The position numbers and the translations under genes are program-made. Positions 1 to 7,700 of a DNA stretch of 12,678 bases are shown one piece after another. Every line of letters starts with the position of its first letter. Within the stretch, counting starts at the first letter, position 1. Source of the DNA: an uncultured Clostridia bacterium (GTDB lineage: Bacteria > Bacillota > Clostridia > Oscillospirales > Acutalibacteraceae). The DNA is taken from NCBI GenBank assembly GCA_947165615.1, contig CAMVBD010000007.1, positions 1-12,678 of the forward strand. Direction: 5' to 3'. Below the pieces are notes generated by a model. It ran no database searches, had not been told where the DNA came from, and saw only the letters and a program-made list of their open reading frames with translations.

Positions 1-1
1 T

Positions 2-520
2 CATAAAAACAGTTTTCATCGCGCGCTGCGAAGAACCGTCTACGCGCTGGTCGTTGCTGCGGCCGTAAGTGTTCTCGTGGCGAGTTTGTTTCTGCCCGTA
101 TTGCGGATCTACGGCTCGTCCATGGTGCCGACCGTGGAAGCGGGCGACATCGTGGTCTCCTTAAAGAAAAGAGAATATCTGCCCGGGGATGTCGTCGCGC
201 TCTACTATGAGAACCGCATCCTCGTCAAAAGGATCGTCGCGGGCGAATTCGATACCGTGGAGCTTGACGCCGACGGAAACTTCCGGATCAACGGTACGCC
301 TCTTGACGAGCCCTATCTTGCCGCTAAGGATTTCGGCGACAATACGGATATCTCCTTTCCCTTTCAGGTTCCCGAAGACAGTTATTTCGTCTGCGGCGAC
401 AACCGCAAAGAAAGCGTTGACAGCCGTTCCTCCTCCGTCGGCTGTATCTCCTCCGAAGAGCTCGTGGGGGAGATCGTCTTTTCCGTCTGGCCGTGGCGGC
501 GGATCGGAAAGATCCATTAA
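2..520 (+). CDS. lepB: Type I signal peptidase, 5' end truncated by window edge
   Basis: Membrane serine peptidase that removes signal peptides from exported proteins, here presumably the pilins encoded next to it. The frame is open from base 2 with no stop, so a GTG at 77 is not the true start: the upstream codons encode a basic stretch (RALRRT) and a hydrophobic segment (about 38-103), the usual single N-terminal anchor. All family boxes are visible. The catalytic serine lies in GSSMVPT (Ser codon 119-121), the general-base lysine in LVKRIVAG (Lys codon 227-229), and the C-terminal box reads YFVCGDNR followed by DSR (383 onward). The visible part is 172 residues, close to the 170-190 typical of short Gram-positive enzymes, so only a few residues are probably missing. 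Streptococcal pilus islands also carry signal peptidase homologues, some lacking catalytic residues; this one keeps both. It ends 83 bp before the pilin start. Confidence 0.93.
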   Translation, partial: HKNSFHRALRRTVYALVVAAAVSVLVASLFLPVLRIYGSSMVPTVEAGDIVVSLKKREYLPGDVVALYYENRILVKRIVAGEFDTVELDADGNFRINGTPLDEPYLAAKDFGDNTDISFPFQVPEDSYFVCGDNRKESVDSRSSSVGCISSEELVGEIVFSVWPWRRIGKIH

Positions 521-523
521 AGC

Positions 524-549
524 ATCCTCAGCGGCGAATGCCGCAGGAT
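524..549 (+). other. Hairpin just after the signal peptidase gene
   Basis: An inverted repeat starts 4 bp after the signal peptidase stop. The outer stem is ATCCT (524-528) with AGGAT (545-549) and the inner stem is GCGGC (531-535) with GCCGC (540-544), separated by a two-base bulge (CA) and closed by a GAAT loop. No T-run follows, so it is not a standard intrinsic terminator. It could protect or process the mRNA between the peptidase and the abundant pilin. Function is inference only. Confidence 0.45.
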
Positions 550-589
550 ATATACCATCGTCTCCCTGAGATGAAAAAACAAAAGAAAG

Positions 590-595
590 AAGGAA
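590..595 (+). promoter_or_regulatory. Ribosome binding site that sets the pilin start
   Basis: An AAGGAA core lies 8 bases before the ATG at 604. It supports 604 over the in-frame ATG at 571, which has no good Shine-Dalgarno sequence and would put a highly charged extension (MKKQKKEGTRH) ahead of a normal signal peptide. Confidence 0.7.
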
Positions 596-603
596 CACGA
601 CAC

Positions 604-2394
604 ATGAAAAAAGTCCTTGCAGTTCTTCTGAGCCTCGCTCTGGTCCTTTCTCTTGGCCTCGTTGCCTTTGCGACCGGGACTCCCGAAGAACCCACCCAGC
701 CTGACACCGACTCCGTTTACGACGCGGCCAACGGCGGCTTCTCCATCGTGATCGACAACGCGATCGCCGGAGAGACCTACGACGCGTACAAAGTCTTTGA
801 CGTGACCTACGCCAACGACGTGACCGCGGAGCCCGCCACCAACGCCGACGGCTCGGACGCTACGAGCGAGCACGGCGCCTATTCTTACACGATCACACCC
901 GCCTCTCCCTGGTGGAGCGTTGTGACCGCAGGCGCCGCCCCCGAGCTGTCGACGGATCCCGTTGAGTTCACCGCCAAGAATCTGAAGTTCACCAAGTCCA
1001 CCGCGAAGGATGGCGACGAGTTCATCTACGTTGTGGAGGCTGACGCCAACTTCTCCGCCTATGATTTCGCCGCTTACCTTGCCGCGAACATCCCCGCGGG
1101 TGCTGCCAAGAATTCCGCGACGGCTGTGGCGGATTCCCGCACGCAGACCGAAGAGGACATTGCCAAAAACATCCAGAGAGGCACCGCCACCATCGCCGTT
1201 CCGGGCGCAGGCTACTATTTCGTGCCCATGACCACCACGACCGGCGCGCTCTGCTCTCTCGATACCACCGAGCCCACTGCGAAGATCGTTGAAAAGAACA
1301 GTGTCCCGGACGTGGACAAGAAGGTCTCCGATAAGGCGGGCGAAGGCTGGAGCGACAAGACCGACCTTGACGTCGGCGATACCGCGTACTTCAAGATCGA
1401 AGTGACCACGGGCGTCGGCAACAACGGCGATATCACCCTGCACGATACCATGACCGAGAGCCTTACGCTCAACAGAAAGACCGGCGAAGAGGATGCGGAT
1501 ATCACCTTTACCATCACCGACAAGAACGGCGTCGTCGATCCCGCGAATTACACGATCACCTACGGCGCTTCCCACACCACGGGCGAAGGCGACGACGCTG
1601 TGACCACGACCTGCACCTTCGATATCGTTTTTAAGGCGGCTTACATCCTTGCTCTCGGCGACAACGAGACGATCACCGTGCAGTATGACGCCACTCTGAA
1701 CGAGGGCGCGAGGATCTATCCTCTCGACAACCCCAATACCACCCACATCGACTATTCCAACCAGTCCTCCACCGAAAAGACCGTCAAGGTCTATTCCTAT
1801 GAATTTGACATTGTGAAGGTCGATACCGAGGGCAATCTTCTTCCCGGCGCGGAATTCACACTGACCAGGAACGCCGCCACCAAGAGAGACGGCGAGACCG
1901 ATCCCATCAAGTTCGTGAAGGAAGGCGACGGCTACCGTGTGGCCAAGGACGGCGAAGAGGGCACCACCACCATCCTCGCCTCCGAAGACGGTAAATATCA
2001 CATTTACGGTCTTGACGCCGGCGTCTATACGCTGACCGAGACCAAGGCCCCCACCGGCTATAACCTTCTCAAGGACCCCGTGACGATCGTTGTCAAGGGC
2101 GTTGCCGACGGCGAACAGCAGGGCCACATCTATAACGGCAGCGGCGACAGCTGGCAGACCACTCTTCACAAAGAGACGGCCGCCGAGACCGTGACCGACG
2201 TGGATGGTCATGAGGCGACCACCGAGACCGAAAAAGTCCTTCCCGATACCGTTGAGGTTGTCAACGACACCGGCACGGAGCTGCCCAGCACCGGCGGCAT
2301 CGGTACCACGATCTTCTACATCGTCGGCGGCGTGCTGCTTCTCGGCGCGGTCGTCGTTCTGATCGCAAGACGCAGAATGCGCGCGGATGCGTGA
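604..2394 (+). CDS. Major pilin backbone subunit, LPSTG-anchored
   Basis: Secreted sortase substrate of 596 residues, probably the covalently polymerised shaft of a sortase-dependent pilus. It begins with a signal peptide (MKKVLAVLL, hydrophobic core, then AFA before TGTPEE). Residues about 45-230 form the N-terminal pilin domain. The segment KIVEKNSVP (227-235) sits where pilin-motif lysines occur, making K231 a candidate linkage lysine. Residues 236-400 resemble the fimbrial isopeptide D2 domain (DKKV, then VGDTAYFKIEV), with N386 a candidate bond partner. Residues 400-556 form a Cna-B/SpaA domain: FDIVKVD with K405, E-box YTLTETKAPTGY with E479, and N554 before the sorting signal. The C-terminus has LPSTG (560-564), a hydrophobic segment and RRRMRADA. 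It is followed by a matching class C sortase. Start 604 is chosen from the RBS and signal peptide. The domain calls are firm; the exact bonded residues are inferred. Confidence 0.93.
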   Translation: MKKVLAVLLSLALVLSLGLVAFATGTPEEPTQPDTDSVYDAANGGFSIVIDNAIAGETYDAYKVFDVTYANDVTAEPATNADGSDATSEHGAYSYTITPASPWWSVVTAGAAPELSTDPVEFTAKNLKFTKSTAKDGDEFIYVVEADANFSAYDFAAYLAANIPAGAAKNSATAVADSRTQTEEDIAKNIQRGTATIAVPGAGYYFVPMTTTTGALCSLDTTEPTAKIVEKNSVPDVDKKVSDKAGEGWSDKTDLDVGDTAYFKIEVTTGVGNNGDITLHDTMTESLTLNRKTGEEDADITFTITDKNGVVDPANYTITYGASHTTGEGDDAVTTTCTFDIVFKAAYILALGDNETITVQYDATLNEGARIYPLDNPNTTHIDYSNQSSTEKTVKVYSYEFDIVKVDTEGNLLPGAEFTLTRNAATKRDGETDPIKFVKEGDGYRVAKDGEEGTTTILASEDGKYHIYGLDAGVYTLTETKAPTGYNLLKDPVTIVVKGVADGEQQGHIYNGSGDSWQTTLHKETAAETVTDVDGHEATTETEKVLPDTVEVVNDTGTELPSTGGIGTTIFYIVGGVLLLGAVVVLIARRRMRADA

Positions 2395-2435
2395 TCAACA
2401 GCCATTTTCAAGCTGAATCAGCGTAAGTGTTCCTA

Positions 2436-2469
2436 TGTGCCGGCGGGGCTTTCACGCTCCGCCGGCGTA
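2436..2469 (+). other. Strong GC hairpin between pilin and class C sortase
   Basis: A perfect 8-bp stem GCCGGCGG (2439-2446) with CCGCCGGC (2459-2466) extends inward through a G-T wobble and two G-C pairs to a TTTCAC loop, and outward through two wobbles and a T-A pair. No T-run follows (GATATTTAAGG), so a complete intrinsic terminator is unlikely. A stem here could stabilise the upstream pilin mRNA or reduce read-through, giving more pilin than sortase. The structure is seen; the function is inferred. Confidence 0.55.
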
Positions 2470-2492
2470 GGGATATTTAAGGTAAAAAACGA

Positions 2493-3398
2493 ATGGTGAG
2501 CCATGGAATGAAAGCGAAAAAGAAAAACAAGAAAAAAAGCAGTCCTCTGACGACGCTGGTGATTTTTTCCGTTTTCATAGCAGGGCTTGCGCTGCTGCTT
2601 TACCCGACGGTGAGCGAGCGGATCAACGCAAAACACGCTTCAAAGGCGATCGCGAGCTACCGAGAGCTCGTATCCGCGAAGAATGAAGACGTGGAAGCGC
2701 TGCTGAAAGCGGCAGAAGACTATAATGAAAAGCTCTTTGCAGGCGGGCAGCGGTATACCCTGTCCGCTGCACAGGAGAAGGAATATCTTTCTCTGCTTAA
2801 TCTTACCGGCGACGGGATGATGGGCTATATCGAGATCCCCACACTTGGCTGTTTTTTGCCTGTGTATCACGGCACGGAGGAAAACGTTCTGAGCTCGGGC
2901 GTGGGGCACCTTGTCTGGTCATCTCTTCCGGTGGGCGGAGAAAATACCCACACGTTGCTCTCGGGACACAGAGGTCTGCCGAGCGCAAAACTCTTTTCCG
3001 AACTCGATAAGCTGCAGGAAGGCGACCGCTTTACGCTGACCGTCCTGAACCGAACGCTTGTGTATGAGATCGAGGAAAAGCGCGTCGTTCTGCCAAACGA
3101 GCTTGCCGGTCTGACGGCGGAGCCCGGACAGGATCTGTGCACGCTCATCACCTGCACGCCCTACGGGATCAATACCCACCGTCTGCTGGTGCGCGGTCGC
3201 CGCGTTTCCGAAGACGAAAGCCGCCGGCCCTTTGCCGCGGCAGAGGCCATCCGTGTGAAAAAAACCGCCGTCGCCGCGGTGATCTTTGCATGCTTCATTT
3301 TGCTTGTGCTCCTGTATATGACCGCCGACGCGATCCGCAGCCGCATCCTGCGGCTGAAAAAACAACGAACAGAGAAGAGAGAAGGGGATCGGAAATGA
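2493..3398 (+). CDS. Class C sortase (pilin polymerase)
   Basis: Membrane-bound cysteine transpeptidase that cleaves the LPXTG-type motif of pilins and joins it to a lysine of the next subunit. The 301-residue protein has a basic N-terminus, one N-terminal membrane segment (about 20-37), an extracellular catalytic domain and a second membrane segment near the C-terminus (about 260-280) with a basic tail, a topology typical of class C. The core reads MGYIEIP, then LPVYHGT; catalytic His159 lies in LLSGHRG, Cys221 in TLITCTPYG, and Arg230 in THRLLVRG. I find no DPF/DPW-type lid motif in the region before MGYIEIP, and in fact no Asp-Pro pair anywhere. The start could instead be ATG 2508 (MKAKKK); 2493 is kept because AAGGT lies 9 bases upstream. 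It follows the pilin after 98 bp and overlaps the next gene by 4 bp. Confidence 0.92.
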   Translation: MVSHGMKAKKKNKKKSSPLTTLVIFSVFIAGLALLLYPTVSERINAKHASKAIASYRELVSAKNEDVEALLKAAEDYNEKLFAGGQRYTLSAAQEKEYLSLLNLTGDGMMGYIEIPTLGCFLPVYHGTEENVLSSGVGHLVWSSLPVGGENTHTLLSGHRGLPSAKLFSELDKLQEGDRFTLTVLNRTLVYEIEEKRVVLPNELAGLTAEPGQDLCTLITCTPYGINTHRLLVRGRRVSEDESRRPFAAAEAIRVKKTAVAAVIFACFILLVLLYMTADAIRSRILRLKKQRTEKREGDRK

Positions 3399-4096
3399 AA
3401 AAGGAAAAGTTCCTCAAAACCTTAAGCGTCCTGCCGCTTTTACTTTTATACATTATTATATGTGCCGTTCCCGTCACGGCGGCGTCCGCCGAGACCTGCG
3501 GTCTGACCGTTGTCGCCGCGTATGCCGATACGGGAATTGAAAACGCCGGTATTTCCGTCTGGCGTGTGGGCGAACAAAGCGGCGATGCCTACGTGTTCAC
3601 CGGCGCGTTTGAAAACGCGGGCCTTTCGCCGATCACGGCCCAAACGGACGAAGCGACCTTTCGCGATGATGCACAGCGGCTGCGCGATCTCATTTCGCAA
3701 AACGGGATCGCTCCGACGGCGGAGATAAAAACCGACGCCGAGGGCAAAGCGGCGGCTGCTTCTCTTTCGTATGGCGTATATCTGATCCTTGCGGATTTTA
3801 GCGACGTCAGCGGCGAGAAAAAGTATAACGCGCTGCCGTCGCTCGTCGCGCTTCCCGAAGTGGAAGACGGCGTGCGCTCAGATTTCGTCAAAGTCCTTCT
3901 GAAGATTGAAGAGATCCCGGATGCGCCGACGACCGACGAGCCGACAACAACGCCGGACACGCCCGATGGACCCGATATTCCGAAGACCGGGCAGCTCTGG
4001 TGGCCTGTGCTCTTTGCCGCGCCGCTCGGCGTCGCGCTGCTTTGCATCGGCCTTTTCGGCAGAAAGAAGCCGGAGGCACAAAGCCATGAGCCGTAA
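3395..4096 (+). CDS. Small LPXTG-type surface protein, probable minor or basal pilin (IPKTG)
   Basis: Secreted, wall-sorted protein of 233 residues. It has a signal peptide (MKKEKFLKT, a long hydrophobic core, then VTAASAE) and one compact domain (about 30-170) resembling the N-terminal domain of clostridial SpaA-like pilins: CGLTVVAAY, GISVWRVG, GAF, NGIAPTAEIKTDAEGKA, and SYGVYLILAD. A Pro/Thr/Asp-rich spacer (about 177-194) leads to IPKTG (195-199), a hydrophobic stretch and a basic tail. It lacks the Cna-B domain and E-box that follow this domain in the major pilin. The lysines in VKVLLKIEE sit where pilin-motif lysines occur in relatives. The start at 3395 overlaps the class C sortase stop as ATGA and follows AGAAGGGGA, suggesting coupled translation. 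A basal or minor pilin role is inferred from size and position; it could also be a separate wall protein. Confidence 0.85.
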   Translation: MKKEKFLKTLSVLPLLLLYIIICAVPVTAASAETCGLTVVAAYADTGIENAGISVWRVGEQSGDAYVFTGAFENAGLSPITAQTDEATFRDDAQRLRDLISQNGIAPTAEIKTDAEGKAAAASLSYGVYLILADFSDVSGEKKYNALPSLVALPEVEDGVRSDFVKVLLKIEEIPDAPTTDEPTTTPDTPDGPDIPKTGQLWWPVLFAAPLGVALLCIGLFGRKKPEAQSHEP

Positions 4097-4676
4097 AACG
4101 CGCGGCTTTATCCTCTTTCTCGGCGCCCTCGCGCTTCTCTTTGCACTGCTGTTAACGGCTTGGAACCTCTTTGACGCCGACAGAGCCGGAAAAGCCGCAA
4201 ACGCCGTACTCGGGAGTCTCGTTGAAAACCGCACGGAAAATCCCGTCCCGGAACAGACGCTCCCCGAGAGCCTTCGGACCCTGCATAGTGTGGAGATCGA
4301 CGGCAGGGAATACGTCGGGGTCGTGGAGATCCCGTCCCTCTCGCTCTCACTGCCCGTATTGCGCGACTGGAGCTATGAAGGGCTGAAGATCTCGCCCTGT
4401 CGGTATTCCGGTTCTCCGTATACAAACGATCTTGTGATCTGCGCGCACAATTACGTTTCCCACTTCAGCGCCCTTCGATGGATCGATATGGGCGTTGACG
4501 TTTATTTCACAACGGTCACCGGCGAAAGCTTTCGTTATGTGACCGTCAACCGGGAAACGCTCTACCCGACCGAAGCCGAAAGAATGAAAACGGCCGACGG
4601 TTGGTCGCTGACGCTCTTCACCTGTTACACAGGCGGGTATTCCCGCTGCGCGATCCGCTGTGAGCGCGCGGACTGA
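4086..4676 (+). CDS. Second sortase, subclass uncertain
   Basis: Sortase-family cysteine transpeptidase of 196 residues with one N-terminal membrane segment (about 7-25) and no C-terminal one, unlike the class C enzyme upstream. Family features in order are VGVVEIPSLSLSLPVL, then SPCRYSGS and NDLVICAHNY with catalytic His121, then LTLFTCYTGGYSRCAIRC with catalytic Cys180 and probable catalytic Arg187 (Arg191 is an alternative). The position before Ala-His, often Gly in relatives, is Cys119. The gene starts inside the minor pilin gene (11-bp overlap), so the two are probably translated together. Its likely job is wall attachment, of the IPKTG protein, the finished pilus or the giant protein downstream. 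I cannot assign class B, D or E from motifs alone. The longer open frame beginning at 3906 is rejected because it lies inside the minor pilin and lacks a signal anchor start. Confidence 0.9.
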   Translation: MSRKTRGFILFLGALALLFALLLTAWNLFDADRAGKAANAVLGSLVENRTENPVPEQTLPESLRTLHSVEIDGREYVGVVEIPSLSLSLPVLRDWSYEGLKISPCRYSGSPYTNDLVICAHNYVSHFSALRWIDMGVDVYFTTVTGESFRYVTVNRETLYPTEAERMKTADGWSLTLFTCYTGGYSRCAIRCERAD

Positions 4677-4712
4677 AAAACGGCAGCATTGAAATAAAAA
4701 CTTCCCCAATAT

Positions 4713-4720
4713 AAGGTGGG
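4713..4720 (+). promoter_or_regulatory. Ribosome binding site of the giant surface protein
   Basis: AAGGTGGG ends 8 bases before the ATG at 4729. The 52-bp gap after the second sortase holds no T-run terminator, so the giant gene is probably read from the same transcript. Confidence 0.7.
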
Positions 4721-4728
4721 TGAACCCT

Positions 4729-7700
4729 ATGTCCGAAAAATGGATTCTGAAGACAGAAGATCTCTCCTCCGTGCATAAAAGGAGGGTATGGTGGTATCGC
4801 GTCGTCAGCGTGCTGGCGGCGCTGGCCGTGTTTGTCACGACATATATCCTCATTCTTCCGGCGCTGACGCTGACCAACGAAACCTTCTGCGGGTACGAAG
4901 AGCACACGCACGGCGAGTCCTGCTTTAACGCCGACGGCGAGCTGATCTGCGAAAAGCCCGAGCACATACACACGCTCATTTGCCATTCCGACCCCGAGGC
5001 GGATACGGAAGAGGAGAAGGATTGGGAAGAGATGTTTATAAACGTCGCCCTGACGGACGACGCGAGAGCGAATCTTCTTGCCGTTGCCGGGACACAGCTC
5101 GGTTATAAAGAGAGCAAGGACAATTTTTCTGTCGACGAAGAAGAAAACACCCACGGGTATACGCGTTATGGCGCGTGGGCGGGCGAAGCCTACGCGGACT
5201 GGAACGCCGAGTTCATCGCGTTCTGCTTAAAGTACGCCGGCGTCCTCCCCGAAGGGATAAAAGAAGACGCCTCACCCGAAGACTACCTTCTCTGGCTGAA
5301 CGCCGTCGCCGACGCCGAAGACCTCTCCTCCGCCGACGAAGCCGCGGCGGGCGACATTGTCCTTACCTCCGACGAAGACGGCGCAGTCCGGTTCGGCGTC
5401 GTTACCGAAAACCGGAACGCTGTTCTGCAGGTGATCTTCGGCGATATGAAAAACGAAGTCTCCGCACTGAAGCTGAATGCCGTCGATCCGAAGATCGTGG
5501 GCATCGTCTCTCTTGAAAACGCCGACGTTACCGTGGCAGCCGAAGAGGAGAGCGAGGAACCCACCACAGAAGAACCTGCCACGGAAGAGCCCACCACCGA
5601 AGAACCCACCACCGAAGAGCCCACCACCGAAGAGCCTACCACCGAAGAGCCTACCACCGCGGTGCCGGAAACCAAGCCCGCTCCCGCAAAAACTCCCGAA
5701 AGGGTCACCTCCGGGACGATCGCGGACCTTCGCCCCGCCGCAGAGTTGCAAAACACAGGCAGCGTCGTTGCCTCCGGCAGCGTGAATAACAATATGACCT
5801 GGACGCTCTATGAAGACGGGGAGCTCGTGATCTCCGGCACGGGCGGAATGAACGTGGTCCCGTGGCGTCCGACATATAATGACGCGATCAAAAAGGTCAC
5901 GATCGAAGAGGGCGTCACGTCCGTCGGCAACAGCGCCTTTTCCGGCTGCGAAAACCTGACGGAAGTCTCTCTGCCTTCCACTCTTACGACCATCGGCGAC
6001 TCCGCCTTCCAGGACTGCACGGGGCTGACCGAAATGCAGTTCCCCGCCGCCCTCACGTCCGTCGGCAGAAACGGCTTCAACGGCTGCACCGCTTTGGCCT
6101 CCATCGATTTCCCGGCGGACGGAAATATCAACAGGCTGTACCCCGCGGCCTTCTACGGCTGCACGTCGCTCACCGCGGTCTCGATCCCCGCTTCCATGCA
6201 GATCCTCGATACCTCCGCGTTCGGGAACTGCTCCGCGCTGGAAACCGTCGACTTCGCTGAAGGCTCGGTCCTGACGCGCGTGGTCAACGCCACGTTCCAG
6301 AACTGCACCTCGCTCAGGTCGATAACGCTGCCGCCCACCGTGACGGAGCTGTCGCAAAACACGTTCAACGGCTGCACGTCGCTTGAATCCGTCACGCTTT
6401 CGCCGAAGCTCACGTCGATCGGCATCGGCGCCTTTAGCGGCTGCACCTCTTTGACAGAGGTCATTTTCCCCGAGGGGTCCGTGCTGACGTCGCTGAGCAA
6501 CGGCGCCTTCCAGAACTGCAGCTCTTTGGAAACGATCACACTGCCGGATTCCTTAACGACGCTCGGGTCGACGGTCTTCAGCGGATGCACTTCGCTGAAG
6601 ACCGTCGGCGTGCCGGATTCCCTGACAGCGATCGGCTCTTCCGCCTTTTCCAACTGCACGTCGCTTTCCTCTTTCCGTTTTCCTGCATCGTTAAGGACGA
6701 TCGATAACAATGCTTTCTATAACACCGCCACGTTGGAAGAAGCGGACTTTTCCGCCTGTTCTTCTTTAACGACGCTCGGTCAGTCCGCCTTTTATCAGAG
6801 CGGCATCAAAACGCTCGATCTGTCAAACTGTTCTTCCCTTACAAGTATCCCTGCCTACTGCTTTGAACTGTGTAAGAATCTTGAAACTGTGGATTTCACC
6901 GGCTGCACGGCGCTGACAACGGTTGGCTATCGCGCCTTTGAAGGTGACTCTGCGCTCAAGGGGATCGATTTCTCCTCCTGCACCGCGCTTAAGTCCTTCG
7001 ATTCGCAGGTCTTTTCCGAGTGTTCCAATCTCCAATATGCAAACTTTACCGGCTGTGAGAGCCTGACGACCTTCGCGGCGCAGGACTTCCAGTTTTGTTC
7101 GAAGCTCGAAAGCCTCGACTTTTCCGGCTGCACAAATCTTACCTCTTTCTCCTATAACAATTTCCGCAACTGTACGTCTCTGAAAACCGTCAGCTTTGCG
7201 GGCTGCGAAAAGCTGACGTCGCTCAGCTACGGCACATTCCCGAGCTGCCCTGCGCTCGAAACGGTGGATCTTTCCGGCTGCGTTTCCCTTAAAGCGCTGG
7301 AACAGGGCCTTTTCCAGAATTGTACGTCCCTGCGCTCCGTCAACCTTTCCGGCTGCACGGCGATCAAAAGCATCGACAACAGCGCGTTTTATGGCTGTAC
7401 GAGCCTGCAGGAGATCGATCTTTCGGATTGTTCGGGAATAACAACGATCGGGCCTTCTGCCTTCTCCGACTGCAGCTCGCTGCGTGAGATTGACTTCTCC
7501 GGTATGACGTCCCTGACAAGCATCGGCAGCAACGCGTTTTATAAATGTTCAAAACTCCAGACCGTCGATCTTACCGATTGCTCCGCCCTGACGACGATCG
7601 GCTCCTCTGCGTTCCAGAACTGTTCCAGTTTGAACAGCGTCATCCTTGACGGCTGCACGAGTTTGAGAACGATCGGTGCGTCGGCGTTTGCTGCTTGCTC

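Noticed and set aside
549..554. TATATA as a -10 promoter element for the pilin gene
   Set aside because: No TTGACA-like element lies 16-18 bases upstream, and the sequence overlaps the end of a hairpin; evidence is too weak.
571..606. ATG at 571 as pilin start
   Set aside because: In frame, but it has a poor ribosome binding site and would add eleven charged residues before a normal signal peptide.
517..2211. Long antisense open frame (564 codons) opposite the pilin
   Set aside because: It is a shadow caused by GC-rich codon use in the pilin; it lacks a domain pattern and lies fully opposite a gene with clear signal peptide, E-box and sorting signal.
2412..2422. Small inverted repeat GCTGAATCAGC after the pilin stop
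   Set aside because: The stem is only four pairs with a three-base loop and is likely to occur by chance.
3137..3394. Upstream extension of the minor pilin frame
   Set aside because: It lies inside the sortase catalytic region; the ATG at 3395 has a ribosome binding site and a signal peptide.
5283..5792. Antisense frame with an SSVVG repeat
   Set aside because: This is the reverse reading of the EEPTT linker repeat, not a separate repeat protein.
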